Shown in pieces: positions 34,658 to 43,651 of a stretch of DNA of 57,753 nt. The position numbers and the translations under genes were made by a program. The DNA lies in assembly GCA_002397465.1 (NCBI GenBank), contig DHAP01000032.1, forward strand, positions 1 to 57,753. Direction: 5' to 3'. The notes below the pieces were generated by a model. That model had not been told where the DNA came from, searched no databases, and saw only the letters and a list, made by a program, of their open reading frames with translations. The stretch comes from Caryophanales bacterium UBA4951. GTDB taxonomy: Bacteria > Bacillota_I > Bacilli_A > RFN20 > CAG-826. How positions within the stretch are numbered: the first letter of the stretch is position 1; the number at the start of each line of letters is the position of its first letter.

Positions 34658-36030
34658 GGACGAATCTCTCCTTTCTTTCCGTTAGAGTTGTCTTTGATGA
34701 TGGGGACGTCCTCTCCTTGGATGTGTTCCGTCGGATGGGGCGTGGCAATTTCTTTAACAAGAGGAGGGTTTTGCAAGGCTTCTCTTGAGATAGAACCGCT
34801 TTTGATGAGGGCTAGTTTGGCTAGTCCTGGGCCAATAAGCTCATAGAGTATCGATGAGCAGATGATAATGGCGTAGAACTCATTTCCGATTTCCGTCGGG
34901 AGCATTCTTTGGCCTAAGACGGCAAGTCCTATGGCCACGCCGGCCTGTGGGATCAAGGCCATGCCCAAGTAGTCTCTGGTCTTTTTCTCCTCTCTTGTGG
35001 CAAGGCAGCCTAAGTAGGCTCCGCCATACTTGCCAAGGATTCTTACGAAGAAATAGATGACCCCGATCAAACCGACCTCCGCGAAAGAGGCAAAGTCCAT
35101 GTTCATGCCGCTCATGACGAAGAAGAGACACATTATCGGAGGGGCGAAGATATCCATTTGGGAATAGATCTCCTGATCCTTTTTGACGTTGACGTATGTG
35201 GCGCCGAAGACCATGCAACTCATAAGCGGCGAGACCCCGACGATCGCACAAGCCCCATCAAGGATCAGAAGCATGGCAAGCGTGAGGATCAGCCTGTTGT
35301 CAGGGCTGCGTTTTGGGGACATGAGACGCGAATGGATGAAGCCAAACAAGAAACCCAGGCCGATGAAGGCCAAGTTCCAGATGACCGGCATCAAGATGTC
35401 CATGGCGTTGGAAGAACCGGAATCGGCATTGATGACCGTGATGGCCAAGGTGTAGCAGATAAGGCAAACGGCATCGTCTAAGGAAACCACTTCGAGAAGC
35501 ACGTTGACGAAGTTGCCTTTTGCTCCATATTGTCTGATGGTCATCATGGTTGAGGCCGGAGCGGTCGCGGTGGCGATGGCACCCAACAAAAGGGCGAAGT
35601 TCCATCCTTTGCTTGGGAAGGCGAACCCAATGACGAGAGTAACTAAGACGCCAGCCAAGACAGACTCAAGAAGAGTGATGAGGAAGACGCCGGGGCCCGT
35701 CTCTTTGATGGTGGAGATCTTGAAGTAGCGGCCAACTCCGAAAGCGATGAACGACAAAGCGACATCCGAGATAAAAGACATGTGGGTGATGACGCTAGTG
35801 TCTATGGCTCCTAAAACCCAAGGGCCAAGAATGACGCCGGCGATGATGTAGGCCGTGACATTAGGGAGTTTCAATAGTTTGGTGAGACGGGTCACGAGGA
35901 AGCCCGTGAAAAGCATTATTGATAAACCGATGAGGACGCTGGGGACTTCGCCAAACTGGGAATAGTATTGCGAAAGATTCCAGTTCGTTCCCACGAATAT
36001 CGTCGGTTTGATGGCTGTAGAAAAATACAT
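34654..36030 (-). CDS. CPA2-family cation:proton antiporter
   Basis: A 458-residue membrane protein with about 12-13 hydrophobic segments. The repeated inverted pattern VTAYIIAGVILGPWVLG near residue 58, GAIATATAPASTMMTIR near 150 and VSLDDAVCLICY near 187 match the Na+/H+ exchanger family of CPA2 (KefB/GerN type). It should exchange Na+ or K+ for H+. There is no KTN/RCK nucleotide domain, so it is the short form; the last 40 residues are polar and cytosolic. Start: ATG at 36030 with GGAGG upstream. Divergent from a LysR regulator 123 bases away, a possible controller. Confidence 0.9.
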   Translation of the reverse strand: MYFSTAIKPTIFVGTNWNLSQYYSQFGEVPSVLIGLSIMLFTGFLVTRLTKLLKLPNVTAYIIAGVILGPWVLGAIDTSVITHMSFISDVALSFIAFGVGRYFKISTIKETGPGVFLITLLESVLAGVLVTLVIGFAFPSKGWNFALLLGAIATATAPASTMMTIRQYGAKGNFVNVLLEVVSLDDAVCLICYTLAITVINADSGSSNAMDILMPVIWNLAFIGLGFLFGFIHSRLMSPKRSPDNRLILTLAMLLILDGACAIVGVSPLMSCMVFGATYVNVKKDQEIYSQMDIFAPPIMCLFFVMSGMNMDFASFAEVGLIGVIYFFVRILGKYGGAYLGCLATREEKKTRDYLGMALIPQAGVAIGLAVLGQRMLPTEIGNEFYAIIICSSILYELIGPGLAKLALIKSGSISREALQNPPLVKEIATPHPTEHIQGEDVPIIKDNSNGKKGEIRP

Positions 36031-36153
36031 CTGAGGAGACCTCCAAATCGTTGCTCGAAATCTCGGGCTGAGGACATTATGGCTACAATAAAAATAAGAT
36101 GATATTATAGAAAGAGCAGGTTCGATAAAGATTGCTTATAAGGAGTGTTTACC

Positions 36154-37050
36154 ATGATTGACTCAAAGCTCGAAACGTTGATCGCCGTCAGCGAAGTCGG
36201 CTCCTACACCAAGGCGGCCGAAAGGCTATCTTTGACGCAGCCTGCCGTCTCCCAGCACATCAAAGCTTTGGAAAAAGAGTTGGGAATCAAGATATTCAAT
36301 AGGACTGAAAATGGTATAAAACCCACACCTGAAGGGATAATTGCCATCAGATATGCCAAAAGAATCAAGGCTCTGTACATCACTGAGAATCAAAGGATCG
36401 CCGACTCCAAAAGGAACATGGAGTCCCTTATCGTCGGGATCACCCACACCGCCGAGAGTTCAACTGTTGGCGAAGCCCTGGCCCATTACGCCTATAAAAC
36501 TCCCGGTTTACGCATAACGATAATTTCTGACAACATAAAAAACCTTTATCAAAAGCTTGAAGATTATGAACTTGACCTGATTGTGGTGGAGGGGAGAAAC
36601 ATCGACCCTTTATACTCATCGCTTCTTTTGGACACCGACTCCTTGGCCTTGGTCACGGCTCCGGATTCTCCGCTTGGAAAGAAGAGCATGATCTCCATCG
36701 ATGAGCTGAAGCACCAGAAAATGATTCTTCGAGGCGAGAACAGCGCGACCCGCGACCTCTTCGAAAGGGCCCTCCATAACAACGGATTGTTCTTAAGCGA
36801 CCTCAACGTCATCCTCGAGGTCGACAACATCGCCACGATAAAGGAGCTTGTCATGAAGAACATCGGCGTTTCCGTCTTGGCGAGGTCAGCCTGCTTGGAC
36901 GAAGAAAGATCCGGTAAGCTGAAACTCTTGCCGATAGAGGGCTTAGGAATGATCCGCGAAGTCAACCTCGTCTATCCAAAAGACTTTGGTCACATGGCAA
37001 TTTTGAATGGGATCGTCGAAGCCTATAAGGAAGTCAATGTCAGGCACTGA
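36154..37050 (+). CDS. LysR-family transcriptional regulator
   Basis: A 298-residue regulator. The N-terminal helix-turn-helix reads GSYTKAAERLSLTQPAVSQHIKALEKELG (two stretches of the same motif), followed by the linker helix and a two-lobed effector domain (residues about 90-295). I chose the ATG at 36154, with AAGGAG 8 bases upstream, over an in-frame GTG at 36145. LysR regulators often control the divergent gene, here the antiporter. The effector cannot be read. Confidence 0.94.
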   Translation: MIDSKLETLIAVSEVGSYTKAAERLSLTQPAVSQHIKALEKELGIKIFNRTENGIKPTPEGIIAIRYAKRIKALYITENQRIADSKRNMESLIVGITHTAESSTVGEALAHYAYKTPGLRITIISDNIKNLYQKLEDYELDLIVVEGRNIDPLYSSLLLDTDSLALVTAPDSPLGKKSMISIDELKHQKMILRGENSATRDLFERALHNNGLFLSDLNVILEVDNIATIKELVMKNIGVSVLARSACLDEERSGKLKLLPIEGLGMIREVNLVYPKDFGHMAILNGIVEAYKEVNVRH

Positions 37051-37067
37051 TATGGGATTTTCATATC
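37049..37067. promoter_or_regulatory. Inverted repeat GATATG-N7-CATATC
   Basis: Perfect 6-bp arms directly at the lysR stop, 40-20 bases before the lacI promoter. It may be a regulator site or a weak end-of-transcript hairpin. Confidence 0.35.
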
Positions 37068-37087
37068 TTTATAAAGACACGGGGATG

Positions 37088-37116
37088 TTGCCTTTTGCTC
37101 CAGTAAGAAGTATTTT
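37088..37116 (+). promoter_or_regulatory. lacI promoter
   Basis: TTGCCT (37088-37093), a 17-base spacer and TATTTT (37111-37116). The expected start of transcription is about 3 bases before the lacI ATG at 37126. Confidence 0.55.
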
Positions 37117-37125
37117 GGTTTCACT

Positions 37126-38148
37126 ATGAGCGCCAAAGTCAGCATTTATGATGTCGCCAACGAGGTCGGGGTTTCCCCAGCCACCGTTAGTTATGTCATC
37201 AACGGAAAAGGGAAGGTCAGCGAGTCGACCAAGAAGAAAATCATCGCGGCCATGAAGCGGGTCGGCTATACCCCGAACAACGCCGCAATCTCTCTGAGCA
37301 CAGGCAAAAGCCGCCTCGTCGGCGTGTGTCTTCCTTATGGCGACGCTTCCAATGGTTTTGTGAACAACCCTTTCTACGCCGAGTTCATCGGCTCCTTCCA
37401 AAAAGAGATGTCCTCACGTTCCTATGATGTCGTCATGGGCTCGATAAGAAGCGAAAAACTATTCTGCTCCTGGGTCCAATCCCGTGGATTGGACGCCTTG
37501 GTTTTGTTTGGTTTATACAGCAACAAGATTCTCGGGGCCATCAAAAAACTTAAGATCCCATGCGTCCTTGTCGATGTCTATAACGACAAGATGCAAGGTT
37601 TTACCAATGTCAGGGTCAATGACTATCTCGGCTCTTATTTGGCCACCAACTACCTGATTGAACAAGGACACAAAGACATCGGCTTCGTCAGCGGAACCGT
37701 CGAGTCAATCCTTGATCAAAAACGTTACGAGGGATTCAAGAAAGCCATGTTCTATCATGGCTATCCAGTTAAGGACGAATTGGTCTTCCATACCGCGACA
37801 ACTCTTGAAGGCGGAGAAGAGGCTGCGATAAAACTCCTCCCCAAACTTAAAGAGATGACGGCTTTGGTATGCGACGCCGACATCATCGCCATCGGCGTGA
37901 TCAGAAAGCTCCAAGAACTAAAAGTGTCGATTCCTGGCCAGCTATCGATAATCGGCTTCGACGATATTTCGGCTGCCAAATACATCTACCCATCGCTTAC
38001 CACCATCAGGCAGGACATCTCTGAGAAAGGACGTCTCTCGGCAAGGGCTATTTTGTCGGAACTCGATGATGGGAATGCCGCTACGGAAACGATCGTCATT
38101 GAGCCGAAAATCGTGGTTCGTGACTCGGTCAAAAAGCTGAAATTGTAA
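37126..38148 (+). CDS. LacI-family regulator of the glucan operon
   Basis: A 340-residue LacI/GalR protein. Helix-turn-helix: VSIYDVANEVGVSPATVSYVING at residues 5-27 (family hallmark), hinge helix to about 60, then a periplasmic-binding-protein-like sugar domain with the late IIGFDDISAAKYIYPSLTTI. The gene is 139 bases upstream of the carbohydrate operon on the same strand; the CG-centred palindrome at 38216-38231 is its best candidate operator. The inducer is probably a sugar from the imported glucan. There is no Shine-Dalgarno site, and its own promoter leaves almost no leader. Confidence 0.93.
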   Translation: MSAKVSIYDVANEVGVSPATVSYVINGKGKVSESTKKKIIAAMKRVGYTPNNAAISLSTGKSRLVGVCLPYGDASNGFVNNPFYAEFIGSFQKEMSSRSYDVVMGSIRSEKLFCSWVQSRGLDALVLFGLYSNKILGAIKKLKIPCVLVDVYNDKMQGFTNVRVNDYLGSYLATNYLIEQGHKDIGFVSGTVESILDQKRYEGFKKAMFYHGYPVKDELVFHTATTLEGGEEAAIKLLPKLKEMTALVCDADIIAIGVIRKLQELKVSIPGQLSIIGFDDISAAKYIYPSLTTIRQDISEKGRLSARAILSELDDGNAATETIVIEPKIVVRDSVKKLKL

Positions 38149-38215
38149 GGCGTTTCAAGTTAATTTGTTAATCTTTGGCAAATAATAAATACAAAGTATT
38201 TAACAAACGAAAAAT

Positions 38216-38231
38216 AGTTAACCGATTAACT
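38216..38231. promoter_or_regulatory. Candidate LacI operator AGTTAACCGATTAACT
   Basis: Inverted half-sites AGTTAA/TTAACT around CCGA, the central-CG architecture typical of LacI-family operators. It lies directly upstream of the operon -35 box. Confidence 0.65.
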
Positions 38232-38241
38232 TATTCTTTTT

Positions 38242-38284
38242 TTGCTTTGTCCGAGGTGTTTTAATATTAGCGAAAGCGGTTTCA
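38242..38284 (+). promoter_or_regulatory. Glucan operon promoter with cre-like site at the start point
   Basis: TTGCTT (38242-38247), 17-base spacer, TATTAG (38265-38270). CGAAAGCGGTTTCA (38271-38284), 13 of 14 matching TGWAANCGNTTWCA, covers the expected start point and ends 3 bases before the ATG. Confidence 0.65.
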
Positions 38285-38287
38285 AAC

Positions 38288-40945
38288 ATGAAAAAAGCAG
38301 GTCACTTAATTACGTTGGCTTTGATTCTCTTACTTTCAGGCAGCCTTCTCGCTTCATGCGGTGGAGACACTTCCTCAGAATCGCCGTCCTCAATTGATTC
38401 CACGGATTCCAAGACCTCTTATTATGATGCCGACAATTTCGTCACCCCGTCCAACCAAGTGACGACCACAAAGCTCGTCACCTATGAGGGACCCTCCATC
38501 ATGAAGAGCTCCGCAAGCATGGACGTCAAAGTAAACGGAATCGATCTTTTCGTCTACGAGACGAGGATGAACCAACGCCGTGAATTCTCCTGGGCGGCCT
38601 CAACGGACATGACGAAAGCCGTCATCTTCGACTTTGAGGGCAAAGTCCATCTCGATGTCACGATAAACGAAGACGTCACTCTCTCGAGCGCGCTTCTTAG
38701 GCCGCTCGTCTATGGCATCCAGCCCAGCATATCCGGCAAAGTGATATCTTTTGACCTTTCATCCAGCGGCAGCTACGTCCTCGAATACAACGATGACCCC
38801 TCGACTGCCTTGCAGATATTCGCCAATCCGATTGAAACCGATCCACTGACGGAAGAAGAAGCCGGGAAGGACTCAAACGTCATCTACGTCGGCCCAGGCG
38901 TCTACAAGGCCGACGCCTTCCCAATCAAAGACAACACGACTATTTATTTAGCCGGCGGTTCTTATGTCTATGGCCAATTCTCCGCTGAAGGCGTCAAAAA
39001 CGTCACCATCAGAGGACGCGGTATCGTCTCCGGCTCCATCTATAGCCGTGGCTCAAGCTCCGAATACACGATTCCGGTCGTGATGCGTAACGTCAAGAAC
39101 CTCACCATTGAGGGCGTGGCGTTCTTTGACCCAGCCGGATGGGCCCTCCATCTATGGAAATGCGACGGGGTCCTCGTCGACAATGTCAAGATCATCACCG
39201 CGAGAAGCAATGGCGATGGCATCTCCATCCAATCCTGCAGCAACGTCGAAGTCTCCGGCGGATACGTCCGTTCATGGGACGACTCGATCGTCGTCAAAAA
39301 CACTGATCAGGGCAGCACCTCTCATATCAACGTCCATGACGTCGTCATCTGGACCGACCTCGCCCAATCGATGGAAGTCGGTTATGAGACGTATGGACCA
39401 ACCATGGATGACATCGTTTTTCAGGACATCACCGTGGTCCACGCTTTCCACAAAGCCGTCATCAGCCTTCATAACTGCGACAACGCCCACATCAGCAACC
39501 TCGTCTACAAGAACATCACTTTGGAAGACGGCCAAATGCTCGGCGATTCCAGAGATGACCTCCAGAACGACTATCTCTTGGATTTCAGTATTGCCTACAA
39601 CGCCGAATGGACTCAATCAGGCGGGGCCAGAGGCTCCGTTGACGGAGTTACCGTCGAAAACGTCAAAGTCTATTCGATGGCGGATTCGATCGGAGGCAAC
39701 ATGAGGGGCGAAGACGCCACCTCGTCCATCAACAACGTGTCGATCAAGGGTTTGGAGATAGCGGGCAAACAAGCTGGTTCATTATCCGAAATCGGAACCG
39801 GCGTGGTCACGAACGAATTCGTCTATGGCACAAGCGTCACCAAAATGAGCAAGGTCACGGGGTCCTTGATCCATCTTCCTTATTCTTTGAACCTCGCGAA
39901 CGAGGAAGTCGCCAAAACCGAGAACAAGAACATCGAGCAAGAAGGGCTGATCGTTCCTGACTTTGCAAGATACACCGGCGAGGAATCCTTCATCGGCGTC
40001 AAGACAACCGCCAGCGGCAGCATCGCCTCAAGCCATGGCGTCGGCAACAAGACTTCAACGCCAGTAAGTGACGGCACTGGCGATTTCGTGAGAAGCGGAA
40101 GCTCTGGAAACTACGCCTACGACGGGAACGCCAATACATCATACGAGACCGGAACCTGGGTAGGGGATGACAACGAATTCGCCGGATTGACCTACGATTT
40201 CACCACCCCGATCACCATCGGTGTCCTGAGGATCAAAGGCAATCCGAATAACGTCTACGCCTATGATTACAACATCTCGGTCTGGTCGAGAAAACTCAAG
40301 AGCGATGGCACGATGAACGCCAACTACACGAGGCTCATCACCCCGAAGTCCTACACAATGTCGCCTTCCAATGGCAACATCATCGACATCAATCTCCCGA
40401 CCCAGGAGTTTGGTGGCATTCAGCTCCGTCTATATAGAGAGGATGATATCGCCTCTCCAAGCTACTATTCGATTTCGGAGATTGAGTTCTACCCACCATC
40501 ATTGACGTTTGGAAAAGCCATTGTCGATTCTACCGAGCATAACGACGTCTACCCAGTCACCAAGCTAGTGGATGGGGATCCGACTGGAACGAGTTACTAC
40601 GAGTCAAAGAAGCTCCCGGCCACCGTCGTGATCGACCTCGAGGATGTCTACAAACTCTCGAAGTTGGTCCTCTGTTTGCCGCCGATTCTCACCTGGTCAA
40701 AGAGAACACAGGCCATCGAGGTCTCCGTCAGCGATTCCTTGGCCACATACGATGCCTCTACGACAAGTTTCACAACAGTAAAGGAAAGGACGGACTATGT
40801 CTTCGACCCAACGCAGGGCAACCGCGTGATGATCGATCTCGACGATGTTCCGTGCCGATTCTTGAAGTTAGTTATTTTCTCCAATGACGCGAACGGAGGG
40901 TATGGGGCCCAATTATCCGAAGTTAGCGCGTATGGGGTCAAATAA
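38288..40945 (+). CDS. Surface lipoprotein, right-handed beta-helix glycosidase (clan GH-N-like) with two discoidin-like modules
   Basis: An 885-residue lipoprotein with lipobox LLASC (Cys24). Ser-rich spacer to about 55; a beta-sandwich-like domain about 60-185; a parallel beta-helix about 195-530 with repeated N-V-x-I-x-x turns; and two C-terminal F5/8 type C (CBM32-like) regions, about 600-740 and 745-885. Asp310 of NGDG and Asp331-Asp332 of SWDDS have the 21/22-residue spacing of the catalytic acids in clan GH-N (GH28, GH49). The GHGIS motif of GH28 is absent; WTDLAQSMEVGYE (355-367) takes its place. Next to GH65 phosphorylases an alpha-glucan is the likely substrate, but pectin-type activity cannot be excluded. 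There is no ribosome site before the ATG. Confidence 0.8.
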   Translation: MKKAGHLITLALILLLSGSLLASCGGDTSSESPSSIDSTDSKTSYYDADNFVTPSNQVTTTKLVTYEGPSIMKSSASMDVKVNGIDLFVYETRMNQRREFSWAASTDMTKAVIFDFEGKVHLDVTINEDVTLSSALLRPLVYGIQPSISGKVISFDLSSSGSYVLEYNDDPSTALQIFANPIETDPLTEEEAGKDSNVIYVGPGVYKADAFPIKDNTTIYLAGGSYVYGQFSAEGVKNVTIRGRGIVSGSIYSRGSSSEYTIPVVMRNVKNLTIEGVAFFDPAGWALHLWKCDGVLVDNVKIITARSNGDGISIQSCSNVEVSGGYVRSWDDSIVVKNTDQGSTSHINVHDVVIWTDLAQSMEVGYETYGPTMDDIVFQDITVVHAFHKAVISLHNCDNAHISNLVYKNITLEDGQMLGDSRDDLQNDYLLDFSIAYNAEWTQSGGARGSVDGVTVENVKVYSMADSIGGNMRGEDATSSINNVSIKGLEIAGKQAGSLSEIGTGVVTNEFVYGTSVTKMSKVTGSLIHLPYSLNLANEEVAKTENKNIEQEGLIVPDFARYTGEESFIGVKTTASGSIASSHGVGNKTSTPVSDGTGDFVRSGSSGNYAYDGNANTSYETGTWVGDDNEFAGLTYDFTTPITIGVLRIKGNPNNVYAYDYNISVWSRKLKSDGTMNANYTRLITPKSYTMSPSNGNIIDINLPTQEFGGIQLRLYREDDIASPSYYSISEIEFYPPSLTFGKAIVDSTEHNDVYPVTKLVDGDPTGTSYYESKKLPATVVIDLEDVYKLSKLVLCLPPILTWSKRTQAIEVSVSDSLATYDASTTSFTTVKERTDYVFDPTQGNRVMIDLDDVPCRFLKLVIFSNDANGGYGAQLSEVSAYGVK

Positions 40946-40978
40946 TTCGTGCACCCAAAATATCAAAGGAGGAAATGC

Positions 40979-43588
40979 ATGAAAAAAAGAATATTCGTCA
41001 TGGCCGCAACCACGCTCTTAGCGTTGGCTGGATTGGCCGCGTGCGAACCAGCCGATCAATCATCAACGCCGGGCCCGGACTCAACTCCAACCACCAGCGA
41101 CAACACGACATCTAACCCAACCACCAGCGATGAGCCGACTTCAAACGACAGCAATTCTCAGCCAGAGGTCATCACCCATCGCAATGAATGGACTAAGAGC
41201 GTCCCAGAAGGCGCCATCACCAGGGATTATGACAAGAGATTCGACGAGGAAGTTGAGGATTTCTCAACTGCTACCTTAGCGGGATCATCGACAGTTAACG
41301 TTCATAACGGATTCCTCAGAAGCGTCGTGGACAGCAACTTGGATTCATTCTCCAAAGACGCCGGCAGCGCCATCTACAAAGTGGCCGCCGGAACCTTCGA
41401 GGCCATGAATCTCGGCACCAACGGAATCGGATTCCGCATGAGGGTCAAAGAAGGAAAGCTTTCTTTGTCCAATCTCGTGCTTGAACTCCGCGGCGACGAT
41501 GCCTTCAAGACTTATCCGATTCAACTATCAGCCGCCAAAGACGGCGATGGCGAAGCCCTTCCTGAGCTTACGTCTGAATATCAGGATTTCATCATCAACC
41601 CAGGACAGACCATCGAAGACGCCGACACCGTCTACACCAATACAGATGGGACCGCTTCTTCGACCAAAGTGTTAGACAAGATCGTCGGATTCCACCTCCG
41701 CGCCAATGACGAGGAAGTGAGCGCCGTCTTGGATATCGATGAGGTCTTCACCTATACCGGCACGACCCGCACGACCCTTGATGACTTCAACCGCGAGGAG
41801 CTCAACAAAATTCCTGGCGCTTGGTGGGGCGGCAACGACTCCGGTGCTTCGATCCTTGTGAGAAAAGGCCTCTCCTTAGCGGGCGGAGCCTCTTATACCA
41901 CCGCGGATCTTGACGCGACGGAAGCCGCCGAAAGCCACATCGTCATGAGTTTGCTTGGCGATAGCAGCGGTGCGACCGTGACCGTCAAGTACACCGACGA
42001 CTCCACAGTCTCGCATCCTTGGTCCGAACTAAAGGCCAAGACGAGCAACAGCGTGGTCTCAACAATTGACGGAGCCTATATCAACCTTGCCATCGACGTC
42101 AGCGTCTTCGGCGAGAAGACCATCAAGAACGTCAGCATCGCCAACTCCGGCACTAACCCATTAGAGGTCAGCAACGTCTTTGTGACCAGCTTCGAAGAGC
42201 CGTCTCTCGACCTCAGCTTCCCACGCCTAGACACCGAGAACTCCGTGACCTTTGACAACTTCAACCGCACGATCAACTCCTTAGGCACCGATTGGGATGC
42301 CTCAGCCGCCTTAAGCGCCAACGTCGATGCCGGCATCAATGGCTTTGTCTCCTATAACCATGGTGCGGACATCAAGACCGACGGAAGCGATCTATTGCTT
42401 CCAGCCGCCCCATCCCCAGACTATGACGAGGTGACGATCGGCTCCCAGCACACCATGGCCGGAGCCCAATACATCGTCTTTGCCATCAAGGGCGAGGAAG
42501 GCTATGACGCCTCAGAGTTCCGTTTCCAGATTGGCAGCCAAAGCACTCTCTATCTCAACCAAGCCCATGCCGCCGAGGGTGTCAAAACCATCAATGGCGA
42601 CGTCGAGAATCCTTACCTTGGGGTGGACGGATACGACTGGTATGTCGTTGACCTCAACTATGAGAAGATGACTGCCGGTGACCTCATCAACATGTACTAC
42701 ACCGGTGATAAAGCCATCAAGGTTGGCTCGATATTCTATGCAAATCAGGCCTCTTCCAAGATCGAAGGCGCCTCAAATGACGTCAGCGCCAACTGCACTG
42801 ACATCAACCTTGCCGACTATCATTACGTCGGTGGGCTCGATAACTTTGCCTCCGCTTACTATGGCATCGACATCAAAGGCGATGGCACAGCGACGTTTGA
42901 TTCTCTCCGCGTCGAATATAACGGAGCCACCAAATGGATCAAAGACGGCGAAGTCGTCGGCAAGCTCTCCGATGGGACCGCTCTTAGTAAAGAGATGGTC
43001 ATCCCGACAAGTGAGACGACATTATGGATTGACGTGAAGGCTTCTGGCTACAGCGTGGCCAGCGGCACCGCCCATCTCCATGTCGGCGGTGGATTTACCG
43101 GAGTCATCAGCGTCTCAAAGCTCCATGCGGCCGATAACGGCTACAAGGAAACCTACACAGGCGGAGCCGTCGTCACGATCCCAGCCGCAGGCGGATACAC
43201 CTATGGATTCGGCATTGTCACGACCAACGCCGTCGATAGGCTCTACTTCACCCTCAGCGGTGACGGAACTGAAAATCTGAAGTATTTCCGTCTAGAATAT
43301 AATTCGAAGACCTTATATCCGGGCCACGAAGGCGCCGAGCATCTCACGATCCATAAAGCCAGCGATGGCAGTGAGCTCTCGAGCACTGACGCCGTCCCGA
43401 GTGAAGCCGCTCTCTACTACGTCGATTTCGCCGAGAACGGATATGTCGCCAAAGCCGGCGCGACCGCCCATTTCCACTTTAATGACGCGGCTGATGTCGG
43501 TGGCGTGCTGACCTTCTCCGATTTCTATGGAACTGCCTCTGTGCTTCCTTATTCTGCATCCGCGAGCGGCTATTCCGACGCTTTCTAG
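40979..43588 (+). CDS. Large modular surface lipoprotein, probable glycan-binding
   Basis: An 869-residue lipoprotein, start ATG at 40979 with AAGGAGG 6 bases upstream; lipobox GLAAC gives Cys22. A Ser/Thr/Pro/Asp-rich linker (about 25-65) is followed by beta-rich modules. Two middle modules each open with Asp-Asn/Asp-Phe-Asn-Arg (LDDFNRE near 277, FDNFNRT near 431), and two C-terminal modules share R-V/L-E-Y-N, S-D-G-T/S-x-L-S and H-L/F-H-V/F patterns, so both halves look internally duplicated. No catalytic motif is recognised. Position between the beta-helix enzyme and the sugar-binding lipoprotein suggests capture of the polysaccharide at the cell surface. The family is unknown to me. Confidence 0.75.
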   Translation: MKKRIFVMAATTLLALAGLAACEPADQSSTPGPDSTPTTSDNTTSNPTTSDEPTSNDSNSQPEVITHRNEWTKSVPEGAITRDYDKRFDEEVEDFSTATLAGSSTVNVHNGFLRSVVDSNLDSFSKDAGSAIYKVAAGTFEAMNLGTNGIGFRMRVKEGKLSLSNLVLELRGDDAFKTYPIQLSAAKDGDGEALPELTSEYQDFIINPGQTIEDADTVYTNTDGTASSTKVLDKIVGFHLRANDEEVSAVLDIDEVFTYTGTTRTTLDDFNREELNKIPGAWWGGNDSGASILVRKGLSLAGGASYTTADLDATEAAESHIVMSLLGDSSGATVTVKYTDDSTVSHPWSELKAKTSNSVVSTIDGAYINLAIDVSVFGEKTIKNVSIANSGTNPLEVSNVFVTSFEEPSLDLSFPRLDTENSVTFDNFNRTINSLGTDWDASAALSANVDAGINGFVSYNHGADIKTDGSDLLLPAAPSPDYDEVTIGSQHTMAGAQYIVFAIKGEEGYDASEFRFQIGSQSTLYLNQAHAAEGVKTINGDVENPYLGVDGYDWYVVDLNYEKMTAGDLINMYYTGDKAIKVGSIFYANQASSKIEGASNDVSANCTDINLADYHYVGGLDNFASAYYGIDIKGDGTATFDSLRVEYNGATKWIKDGEVVGKLSDGTALSKEMVIPTSETTLWIDVKASGYSVASGTAHLHVGGGFTGVISVSKLHAADNGYKETYTGGAVVTIPAAGGYTYGFGIVTTNAVDRLYFTLSGDGTENLKYFRLEYNSKTLYPGHEGAEHLTIHKASDGSELSSTDAVPSEAALYYVDFAENGYVAKAGATAHFHFNDAADVGGVLTFSDFYGTASVLPYSASASGYSDAF

Positions 43589-43603
43589 ACTAACTGATTC
43601 TAA

Positions 43604-43632
43604 TCGCCTGGGGGGTCACACCCCCTGGGCGA
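43604..43632 (+). promoter_or_regulatory. Strong intercistronic hairpin before the binding-protein gene
   Basis: A 13-bp stem with two G-U pairs (43604-43616 with 43620-43632) and a 3-base loop. No T run; the ribosome site TTGGAGG of the next gene follows directly. Likely a processing or mRNA-stability element. Confidence 0.65.
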
Positions 43633-43651
43633 AGTTGGAGGAAACCCCTTT

